DNA of 7,392 bases, taken from contig CAZCWX010000618.1 in assembly GCA_964502465.1 (NCBI GenBank), forward strand, positions 1 through 7,392, given 5' to 3'. Every line of letters begins with the position of its first letter. Position 1 is the stretch's first letter. The notes under the pieces are model-generated. The model made no database searches and had not been told where the DNA came from. It saw nothing but the letters and a program-made list of their open reading frames with translations. This stretch comes from CAZCWX01 sp964502465 (GTDB lineage: Bacteria > Desulfobacterota > Binatia > Bin18). Shown here piece after piece: positions 1-5,642 of this stretch. The position numbers and the translations under genes were made by a program.

Positions 1-1
1 G

Positions 2-1585
2 AAGAGATCTCACTACTTGCCGCTTGAGTGTACGAATGTCATGTGGTTCGATTTAGGCAAATCCCGCCTCTTCCATGAATTCAAACTGACCACACAGCGG
101 GGGTGTCTGGTGCTCGACGCCTACTCAGTGTCCCATGGCAAAGCCGCGCCATACCTCCCCCTCATCGAACTGCTCAAGACGTACTTCCAGATTCACCCGC
201 ACGACGAGGAGCGCACGCGCCGGGAGAAAGTGGGGGGCAAAGTGCTCATACTCGACCGCAGCCTGGAAGACACCTTGCCCTATCTGTTCCCGCTGCTGGG
301 GATCGACGACTCCACAGCCGCGCTGCAGCACATGGACCCTCAGATCCGTCGTCGCCGCACGTTTGAGGCGCTCAAGAAGCTCTTCCTGCGTGAGAGTCTG
401 AACCAACCACTGATCCTCATCTTCGAGGACTTGCATTGGCTCGACACCGAGACACAAGGGTTTTTGGAGGTCTTGAGTGAAAGTGTGGCCAGTGCCCGTA
501 TCTTACTGCTGGTGAATTACCGGCCGGAGTATCGCCACGAGTGGGGCAGCAAGACCTATTATACTCACCTGCGGCTGGCGCCGCTGGGTCAAGCGGAGGC
601 TGAGGAACTGCTCACCTTTCTCCTGGGGAACGACCCTAGCCTCACGGCCCTCAAGCGGCTGATTCTGCAGAAGACCGAGGGCACGCCCTTCTTTATAGAA
701 GAAGTGGTGCAGACGTTGGTCGAGGAAAGCAGGCTGGTCGGCGAGCGCGGCCACTACCGCATGGAGCAAGTCCCAACCGAGCTTCATATTTCCCCAACCG
801 TGCAGGGGGTGCTCGCCGCGCGCATTGACCGGCTGAGCGGGGCAGAAAAGGCGTTGCTGCAGCAGCTTGCAGTCATTGGCCGCGAATTCCCCGTGAGTCT
901 GCTGCGGCACGTGGTCAGGCAGGCCGAAGAGGAACTGTATGGCCTGTTGGCCTCCCTGCAGCGCAAAGAATTCCTCTACGAGCAGCCGGCCTTTCCTGAA
1001 TCGGTATATCTCTTTAAGCATGCGCTGACCCAAGAAGTGGCTTACAACGCCGTGCTGATCGGGCGGCGGAAGGGATTGCACGAACGCACGGCACAGGCAA
1101 TGGAAGCGCTCTATCAATCTCGGTTAGCGGATCACTATAATGAGCTGGCGCATCACTACAGCCGGAGTAGCAATACCCAGAAAGCCATCGACTACCTCCA
1201 CTTGGCGGGGCAACAGGCCAGCCAACGGTCGGCGTATACGGAGGCTATCAGTCAGCTGACGACAGCGCTGAATTTGCTGCAGACGTTGCCCGACACGCCC
1301 GAGCGCGCTCGTCAAGAGTTGACCCTGCAACTTGCCTTAGGGGCACCGCTCATGGCCACCAAAGGCTTTGCCGCGCCAGAAGCCGGCGCCGCCTACCGTC
1401 GGGCGCGTGAGCTGTGTCAGCAGGTAGGGGATACAGCGCAACTCTTCCCCGTGTTGCACGGACTCTACCGGTTTTCGGTGTTGCGTGTGGAACTGCAGGT
1501 GGCCCGAGAACTGGGTGAACAGATGTTGCGGTTGGCCGAAAAGAGCCAGGATGAGATACTCTTCCTAGAGCAGCGAACGGTTTGA
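2..1585 (+). pseudogene. AAA-type signalling ATPase with TPR-like C-terminus, fragment (adenylate cyclase-associated type)
   Basis: This is an STAND/AAA_16-like ATPase module followed by helical TPR-like repeats, the arrangement that usually lies behind a class III nucleotide cyclase domain in proteins of about 1000 residues or more. The frame is open to the window edge; the first usable starts are TTG at 17 and ATG at 41. Numbering from the TTG, GKS at 14-16 is the end of Walker A, but the residues before it (FDL) lack the first Gly of GxxxxGKS, so homology seems to begin exactly there. Walker B is LILIFED at 132-138, followed by LHWLD. A sensor-like LLLVNYRPEY lies at 163-172 and the family signature EGTPFFIEE at 221-229. 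TPR-like helices start near residue 370 (ELAHHYSRSSNTQKAIDYL). Relatives continue well past LLE, whereas this frame ends LEQRTV then TGA, where an 11-bp inverted repeat begins. It is probably a non-functional remnant cut at both ends. Family assignment is fairly sure; the upstream part is unseen. Confidence 0.75.
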
Positions 1586-1684
1586 TCCGGTAACTTATTG
1601 AAAGTCAAAGGGAATTTTGCAAGTCTCGAATTTTACAAACAAGGTAACCTCTTGAACTATAAGGAGAAATTCGTCAAACCGTTC
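1575..1684. repeat. 110-bp segment bounded by perfect 11-bp inverted repeats
   Basis: The sequence gaacggtttga at 1575-1585 is matched exactly, inverted, by tcaaaccgttc at 1674-1684. The left arm supplies the TGA that ends the ATPase fragment, and ATPase family similarity appears to stop within a few bases of this arm. The interior is AT-rich compared with both sides and contains two similar 10-base stretches (gaattttgca at 1612-1621 and gaattttaca at 1628-1637). No protein is evident and no direct duplication flanks the arms. It could be a tiny non-autonomous element, the stem of a large hairpin, or an element end left after deletion. I do not recognise the repeat. Confidence 0.5.
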
Positions 1685-1795
1685 AATGTTCTAGTAGAGC
1701 TGAATATGGATAAGCCTTGGTTGAACCCACGCTGGAATCGTCGTTACGTTGGAGGAGCCGCCGCGGATGAGGGGCTACGGCCAAAAGGCAAGGTC

Positions 1796-1820
1796 GCATT
1801 TGGGCTGCGGCGGCTGAGGC
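1796..1820 (+). repeat. Short dispersed repeat, copy 1 (left of the toxin-antitoxin module)
   Basis: This 25-base stretch matches 2569-2593 at 21 positions, including an exact 14-base core gcggcggctgaggc. The two copies lie in the same orientation on either side of the antitoxin/toxin pair. The core is GC-rich and low in complexity, so coincidence is possible. Confidence 0.35.
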
Positions 1821-1904
1821 TGGCGCGTTTGGCAAGTCTGCGAGGAAGCATCGCTCAATCGCTCCACTGGCGTTTCTGTATTTCCTCATGGTAACCTTTT
1901 GCAT

Positions 1905-1910
1905 GGAGGT
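1905..1910 (+). promoter_or_regulatory. Ribosome binding site of the antitoxin gene
   Basis: The sequence ggaggt ends four bases before the ATG at 1915. It decides the start among three in-frame ATGs (1888, 1903, 1915): the earlier two lack such a site, and the 1903 ATG directly abuts it. Confidence 0.75.
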
Positions 1911-1914
1911 CTTC

Positions 1915-2112
1915 ATGAACGCAATCACTGTGACTCTCTCGGATGACCGTCTTGCCCAATTGCAAGAGATGGCCACGCGCTTCCAGGTCAGCCCGGAAGA
2001 ACTGGTACGCGTGGGAGTGGAAGAACTCCTGGCTCAACCCGACGACGTGTTCCAACGGGTAGTCGCTGCGGTACTCAAGAAGAACGCGGAACTGTATCGA
2101 CGGCTGGCGTAA
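1915..2112 (+). CDS. Antitoxin of a Doc-type toxin-antitoxin pair (putative ribbon-helix-helix DNA-binding)
   Basis: This is a 65-residue protein encoded directly before a Doc toxin; the antitoxin TAA and toxin ATG share one base (taatg at 2110-2114), so the two are co-translated. Residues 1-12 (NAITVTLSDDRL) look like the beta-strand and turn of a ribbon-helix-helix DNA-binding fold. Helices follow with the motif VSPEELVRVGVEELL at 25-39. The charged C-terminal helix, residues about 46-64 (FQRVVAAVLKKNAELYRRL), is the likely toxin-neutralising segment. It does not look like classical Phd, which has a YefM/Phd fold, so this is a Doc with a non-Phd partner. Known behaviour of such modules predicts that it masks the toxin and represses its own promoter together with it. 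The role rests mainly on the neighbour and overlap; fold assignment is inference. Confidence 0.75.
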   Translation: MNAITVTLSDDRLAQLQEMATRFQVSPEELVRVGVEELLAQPDDVFQRVVAAVLKKNAELYRRLA

Positions 2113-2498
2113 TGCGCTACCTCACCCTCAACGAAGTGTTGGCCGTGCACGACCAAGTGATGAGGCAATCGGGGGGAGTCGTTGGAGTTCTCAGCTTGCC
2201 TGCACTCGAGTCAGCGCTGGCCCAGCCGCGCATGACCTTTGGCGGGGAGGACCTGTATCCCACGCTGGTCGAGAAGGCGGCAGCCCTGGGGCATGCGCTG
2301 ATTGCGAACCATCCCTTTGTGGACGGGAACAAGCGCACAGGGCATGCAGCGATGGAAGTTTTCCTAATGGTGAATGGTTGTGAAATTCAGGCGTCAGTGG
2401 ACGAGCAGGAGCGAGTGATTCTGCAAGTAGCGGCAGGGAAGATGAAGCGAGAGGAGTTTACCGAATGGCTTCGTAGACATGTGAGGGCGACGGGGTAA
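2112..2498 (+). CDS. doc: Death-on-curing (Doc) family toxin, Fic fold
   Basis: This 128-residue protein is close to the 126 residues of phage P1 Doc. The Fic-type active-site motif is HPFVDGNKRTGHAAM at 67-81. The catalytic His is H67, and the anion-binding loop reads DGNKR, with Lys where AMP-transferring Fic enzymes have Gly (GNGR). That substitution is characteristic of Doc, whose P1 member phosphorylates elongation factor EF-Tu and stops translation. The N-terminus (RYLTLNEVLAVHDQVM) and the segment LSLPALESALAQPRMTFGGEDLYP at about 28-50 also fit Doc. The substrate-clamping region and C-terminal helices appear complete, with no frameshift, so the toxin is probably active when free. It is translationally coupled to the preceding antitoxin, and presumably acts in the cytoplasm. 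Confidence 0.92.
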   Translation: MRYLTLNEVLAVHDQVMRQSGGVVGVLSLPALESALAQPRMTFGGEDLYPTLVEKAAALGHALIANHPFVDGNKRTGHAAMEVFLMVNGCEIQASVDEQERVILQVAAGKMKREEFTEWLRRHVRATG

Positions 2499-2568
2499 GC
2501 TTTTTGCCTACCCCCCGCCTCCGGCGCGACCGCGGCCCGCAAGCGGTTTCTGCTGAACGCGAAACGAT

Positions 2569-2593
2569 GCGGTGGGGCCGCGGCGGCTGAGGC
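2569..2593 (+). repeat. Short dispersed repeat, copy 2 (right of the toxin-antitoxin module)
   Basis: This is the partner of 1796-1820, with 21 of 25 bases identical, same orientation and a shared exact 14-base core. With copy 1 it brackets the antitoxin/toxin genes at a spacing of about 770 bases. Confidence 0.35.
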
Positions 2594-2610
2594 GAAGGCG
2601 CTAGCCTGTC

Positions 2611-2733
2611 ATGACGACTGAGATGGGTACAACGGGCTCTAATATTCAACCCGAACAGCTCACCCGAAACGGTGAACGATTGACAGCTGAGCAACGGCGG
2701 CAGAATAATGCTCGTAGCCGTTCACGGGGGTAG
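2611..2733 (+). pseudogene. 5' end of a small reading frame cut by the IS66 element (unidentified)
   Basis: An ATG at 2611 opens a frame of 34 codons before the insertion sequence tip at 2714, and the frame then stops inside the element at 2731-2733. The residues before the break (for example LTRNGERLTAEQRRQNNA) are polar and helical, unlike random translation of GC-rich DNA. No good Shine-Dalgarno is visible upstream. The right flank of the element does not continue this frame, so the remainder was either deleted or never existed. I do not recognise a family. It could be a chance frame. Confidence 0.3.
2714..2729 (+). repeat. Left terminal inverted repeat of the IS66-family element
   Basis: These 16 bases are perfectly inverted at 4324-4339; the match ends at once on both sides (c at 2713 versus a at 4340, and g at 2730 versus a at 4323). 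A further inverted pair, ttcacgg at 2721-2727 and ccgtgaa at 2742-2748, could make a small hairpin inside this end. Confidence 0.85.
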
Positions 2734-2839
2734 CAACACCACCGTGAAAAGCCACCGTTAATTTGTTAGTCTCAGGCCACTGGAAGCTGCACGGCTGACT
2801 TGTGCCCATCCCGAGATTGCGCCTGAAGACTGGCAGCGC

Positions 2840-4321
2840 ATGCCGCCCAGTGTCCAGCAGGTGATTCTGCACGTGTTGGAGCGGGTGGCGGTGCTGGAAC
2901 AAGAAGTCAGCCGGCTGCGTGCCGAGAATGAACGACTGCGAGAGCAAACGCGACGATCTTCGCGGAACAGTTCGCAACCGCCGTCGAGCGATACCCCAAG
3001 TACGCCGCCTCGGCGGCGACGTGAGCCGAGTGGCAAGGCGCGTGGGGGCCAGCCCGGCCACACGGGGCATCAACGGAAGCTCTATCCGGTGGAACAGTGT
3101 CGCACGGTGACCGACCACCGCCCGCGTGAGTGCGGGGCGTGCGGGACCGCCTTGTCGGGCGACGATCCGCACCCTTACCGGCATCAGGTGGTCGAGTTGC
3201 CCGCAGTCCACCCGCTGGTGGATGAACACCGGGTGCACCAAGTGCAGTGCCCGGCTTGCGGCGAAACGACGCGAGCCGAGTTGCCTGCCGCGGTGGCGGC
3301 AAGTGGCTACGGGCCGCGGTTGGTGGCGATCGTCGGGTTGCTCAGTGGCCCCTACCGCCAGAGCGAACGGCAAACACAACAGGCGCTGGCGGACTTCTAC
3401 CAGGTCGAAGTGGCGTTGGGAACGCTTAACAAGCTGCGGCAAGAAGTCTCGCAGGCAGTGGCTGTGCCAGTGGCGGAGGCGGCAGAGTTTGCGCAAGCCC
3501 AGGCGGTGGCACACGTGGATGAGACGGGCTGGGTGCAAGGCAACGGCGATGGGGCCAATCCGCAACGACGCAAAGCTTGGCTGTGGGTGTTGGGGACCAC
3601 GTGGGTGACGGTCTTTCAGATCCATCTGAGCCGTGGCCAGACGGCGGCCAAAGCGGTGCTGGGCAAGTTTGCCGGCTACTTGGTGACGGATCGGTGGAGC
3701 GGTTACAATTGGTGGCCGCTGGAGCGGCGGCAGTTGTGCTGGGCGCATTTGCTCCGCGAGTTTCAAAAGATCGCCGAACGCCGCGGTGCCTCGCAGCCAA
3801 TTGGCGAAGGCTTGTTGGCACAGACCCGCCACTTGTCCAAGTTGTGGCATCGGGTCCGCGATGGCACGCTGAGCAGAGCGGCCTGCGCCACGGCAGTCGG
3901 CGAGATTCGTGCTGCCGTCCAGCAGTGGCTCGCCGAGGGGGCGGCTTATCAGACTGCGCGGGGGGAGCAGTCGGCCCGGGCGCGGACCGCGCGGACGTGT
4001 CGGGGGTTGCTCAAAGTCCAGGACGCCTTCTGGCTGTTTGTGCGCGTGGCAGGTCTGGAGCCGACCAACAATGCGGCGGAACGCGCCTTGCGCCCGGCCG
4101 TGATCTGGCGGCGCACCAGCCTCGGGACACAGAGCACGGGGGGCAGTGAGTTCGTCGCCCGGATGCTGACAGTTGTACTCACTTTGCGTGCGCAGCAACG
4201 TAATGTGCTGGACTATCTGACCACAGCTTGTGCGGCGGCCAGGCAAGGCTCGCCTGCTCCCACCTTGCTGCCAGCCCGTTCTCTGTTGGAACAAGAGCAT
4301 CGTTTCCCTATCGCGGCTTAA
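2840..4321 (+). CDS. tnpC: IS66-family transposase (DDE type)
   Basis: This 493-residue transposase cuts and joins the ends of its own element. Residues about 8-36 form a leucine-zipper-like coiled coil (LERVAVLEQEVSRLRAENERL). A Ser/Pro/Arg-rich linker follows with RNSSQPPSSD at 42-51 and GGQPGHTGH at 69-77, both hallmarks of IS66. The zinc-binding Cys pairs are C98/C101 and C137/C140. The DDE catalytic core has D227 (HVDETGW), D284 (VTDRWSGY) and E414 (PTNNAAERALRP), with CWAHLLREF at 300-308. All key residues are present, so the enzyme may be active. The start is uncertain: no good Shine-Dalgarno precedes the ATG at 2840. The frame is open back to 2762 and that stretch reads protein-like (SLRPLEAARL, then EIAPEDWQR), so translation may begin earlier at a non-ATG codon. 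Confidence 0.93.
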   Translation: MPPSVQQVILHVLERVAVLEQEVSRLRAENERLREQTRRSSRNSSQPPSSDTPSTPPRRRREPSGKARGGQPGHTGHQRKLYPVEQCRTVTDHRPRECGACGTALSGDDPHPYRHQVVELPAVHPLVDEHRVHQVQCPACGETTRAELPAAVAASGYGPRLVAIVGLLSGPYRQSERQTQQALADFYQVEVALGTLNKLRQEVSQAVAVPVAEAAEFAQAQAVAHVDETGWVQGNGDGANPQRRKAWLWVLGTTWVTVFQIHLSRGQTAAKAVLGKFAGYLVTDRWSGYNWWPLERRQLCWAHLLREFQKIAERRGASQPIGEGLLAQTRHLSKLWHRVRDGTLSRAACATAVGEIRAAVQQWLAEGAAYQTARGEQSARARTARTCRGLLKVQDAFWLFVRVAGLEPTNNAAERALRPAVIWRRTSLGTQSTGGSEFVARMLTVVLTLRAQQRNVLDYLTTACAAARQGSPAPTLLPARSLLEQEHRFPIAA

Positions 4322-4323
4322 AA

Positions 4324-4339
4324 CCCCGTGAACGGCTAC
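4324..4339 (+). repeat. Right terminal inverted repeat of the IS66-family element
   Basis: The sequence ccccgtgaacggctac is the exact reverse complement of 2714-2729. It begins two bases after the transposase stop codon, which is typical of compact insertion sequences. Confidence 0.85.
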
Positions 4340-4348
4340 AAAGAAAAA

Positions 4349-4378
4349 AGGATGTACGACGTTTTTCGTGTACATTTT
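4349..4378. terminator. Hairpin with T5 loop just outside the IS right end
   Basis: An imperfect stem joins 4349-4361 (aggatgtacgacg) to 4367-4378 (cgtgtacatttt) around a ttttt loop, with one bulged g at 4358 and G-T pairs at the base. A-rich sequence lies on the left and T-rich on the right, the form of a weak bidirectional intrinsic terminator. It would insulate the rhodanese gene from read-through of the transposase. It could instead be an attenuator in the rhodanese leader; the sequence does not decide between the two. Confidence 0.4.
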
Positions 4379-4402
4379 CTTCGGCGACAATTTTTTAAAA
4401 CA

Positions 4403-4410
4403 GAGGAGGT
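4403..4410 (+). promoter_or_regulatory. Ribosome binding site of the rhodanese gene
   Basis: The near-consensus gaggaggt lies four bases before the ATG at 4415. This rules out the in-frame GTG at 4328, which would begin inside the insertion sequence's right terminal repeat. Confidence 0.8.
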
Positions 4411-4414
4411 TCTC

Positions 4415-4825
4415 ATGTTCACTCCCAAAAAGACAGTTGACCAGATGGTGAAAGAAGCGAAAACCCGTATACAAAATCTTTCACTTGAGCAACTCCAGAC
4501 GGAGTTGCAGTCCGGCGAACCCGTGCAGCTCCTTGATATCCGCGATATTCGTGAACGGCAAAAGCTTGGCTGGATTCCCGACGCACTCTCCGTGCCGCGC
4601 GGCATGATGGAATTCTGGCTCGATCCCACCTCGAAGTATTACAGCGGCAAAGTCGATCCGGAGAAACGCATCATCCTCTATTGCGCAGGCGGAGGACGAT
4701 CTGCCCTTGCGGCGGACGCACTGCAAGAGATGGGCTTCCCGAACGTGGCGCATCTCGAATGCGGCTTCAACGGCTGGGCCGCAGCTGGTTTGCCGGTGGA
4801 GAAGGAGCAAAAGCGGGAGACGTGA
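4415..4825 (+). CDS. Rhodanese-like sulfurtransferase, single domain
   Basis: This 136-residue cytoplasmic protein (no signal peptide) has one rhodanese domain preceded by a short helical lead (residues 1-22). QLLDIRDIRERQKLGWIPDALSVPRG at about 38-63 is the usual first half: D41/R43 strand end and the 'IPxA' turn, with Trp where most family members have His. The active-site loop starts at Cys90 in CAGGGRSA, a six-residue loop suited to sulfur, with Arg95 and Ser96 present. GFNGWAAAGLPVEK at 117-130 is the normal C-terminal strand and helix. Such proteins carry persulfide sulfur from thiosulfate or other donors to acceptors; the real substrate cannot be read from the sequence. The gene appears intact. 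It ends 33 bases before the CoA-transferase remnant on the same strand, so the two were probably co-transcribed. Confidence 0.9.
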   Translation: MFTPKKTVDQMVKEAKTRIQNLSLEQLQTELQSGEPVQLLDIRDIRERQKLGWIPDALSVPRGMMEFWLDPTSKYYSGKVDPEKRIILYCAGGGRSALAADALQEMGFPNVAHLECGFNGWAAAGLPVEKEQKRET

Positions 4826-4858
4826 GAGCGGACAGCATCAGAGGGGGGCTGGAGAATT

Positions 4859-5642
4859 ATGAATAAAGCTGACTTTTACCGTGAAGCCCGGCGAGATCTC
4901 CCTGGACCTCTCTCTGGCCTACGGGTGCTTGAGGCGTGTACGACATGGGCTGGACCGATGTGCACGTGCTTGTTGGCGGACCTTGGCGCCGATGTCATTA
5001 AAGTTGAATTGCCGGAGGGAGAAGTGATTCGTCGGATGCCGCCCTATCTCTTCGATGCTGTTCCAGTCTAATGGATTCCTCACGCTCGGTGCGCTTGGCA
5101 TCCCGAATCCACGTTTGGGAAACGAATCGCCCTTTGCTTTTCCCGCGAACGTCTACGCGTGTCGTGATGGTTATATCCGTCTTGCTCTTGTCCTGGACTC
5201 TCACTGGAAAATACTCACACGGCTCGTTGGCAGACCGGAGCTTGGAGACGACCCAGAGTACGCGACGCTTACCCGGCGCATGAATCACCGCGACGAAGTC
5301 AATAATCTGATTGGACACTGGTGTATGACTCGCTCCGCCGACGAGGTCATTGCTCAGTGCGTACAGGCAGGTCTAGCCGTAGCGCCGATTCGCACTTACG
5401 AACAAGCGGCGCGCGATCCGCACATTCTTGAGCGAGACATGCTCCAGGACACGCCGCAGGCCAACGGCGTTACGATTCCCATCACCGGCCCAGCAGCAAA
5501 GTTTTCTCGCACGCCAACCCACGTTCGCACCCCAGCACCTGCCATTGGGGCGGACGATGAAGAGATTTTGCGGAGTATTGGGGTATCTATGGCTGAGATT
5601 GAAACCTTGCGCGCGAAAGGGGTGGTTCTAAAAAAGCCATAA
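4859..5642 (+). pseudogene. CaiB/BaiF family CoA-transferase, internally deleted and frameshifted
   Basis: Class III CoA transferases move CoA between carboxylic acids (formyl-CoA/oxalate, carnitine and similar). The ATG at 4859 has ggag at 4851-4854. The N-terminal part, residues 1-62, is normal: LSGLRVLEACTTWAGPMCTC, then LADLGADVIKVELPEGEVIRRMPP. The frame ends soon after, at TAA 5069-5071. A +1-shifted frame from 5055 carries the C-terminal half: MLFQSNGFLTLGALGIPNPR, then NVYACRDGYIRLAL, GRPELGDDPEY, and APIRTYEQAARDPHI. Intact relatives are about 400 residues; here only about 260 remain. The missing middle (about 150 residues) should contain the catalytic Asp (Asp169 in formyl-CoA transferase) and much of the CoA-binding region. 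Restoring one lost copy of gatgc at 5054-5058 would rejoin the frames as LFDAMLFQSNG, so a 5-base slippage may add to a larger deletion. Certainly non-functional as sequenced. Confidence 0.85.

Larger units (their letters stand above)
1586..1914. other. Intergenic stretch without a convincing gene
   Basis: Between the ATPase remnant and the antitoxin there is no frame with protein-like composition. The first 100 bases are the interior of the inverted-repeat segment. The rest (about 1690-1880) is GC-rich and holds one copy of a short repeat seen again after the toxin gene. A 12-base stretch at 1643-1654 (ggtaacctcttg) recurs with one difference at 1890-1901, just before the antitoxin ribosome binding site; this may be chance. 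The promoter of the toxin-antitoxin pair should lie near the right end, but I see no convincing -35/-10 pair. Confidence 0.5.
2714..4339 (+). mobile_element. IS66-family insertion sequence, single-ORF type (ISBst12-like)
   Basis: This 1626-bp element is bounded by perfect 16-bp terminal inverted repeats (gtagccgttcacgggg on the left, its reverse complement on the right) and contains one transposase gene. Classical IS66 elements carry tnpA, tnpB and tnpC, whereas the ISBst12 subgroup carries only the transposase, as here. IS66 elements normally create an 8-bp target duplication. The eight bases outside each tip (taatgctc on the left, aaagaaaa on the right) do not match, so one flank was probably lost by deletion or recombination. 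Subgroup placement is inferred from gene content. Confidence 0.85.

Noticed and set aside
503..1117. Reverse-strand open frame of about 200 codons inside the ATPase fragment
   Set aside because: The forward strand carries clear family motifs here, and the reverse translation shows none.
1598..1894. Forward frame of about 98 codons between the ATPase remnant and the antitoxin
   Set aside because: It begins at a TTG inside the inverted-repeat segment without a ribosome binding site, and its composition shifts with the base composition. It is not protein-like throughout.
1575..4339. The whole span from the 11-bp inverted repeat to the IS end as one composite transposon carrying the toxin-antitoxin pair
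   Set aside because: The left 11-bp repeat and the IS66 16-bp terminal repeats are unrelated sequences, and no matching second insertion sequence or direct duplication bounds the span.
4328..4414. An earlier GTG start for the rhodanese gene
   Set aside because: It would begin within the insertion sequence's terminal repeat and run through the hairpin. The ATG at 4415 has a near-perfect Shine-Dalgarno at the right distance.
2660..4474. A very long open frame on the reverse strand across the transposase
   Set aside because: It lies antisense to a transposase with all catalytic motifs. Its translation is rich in Arg, His, Pro and Cys without any family pattern, as expected for a mirror frame of GC-rich coding DNA.
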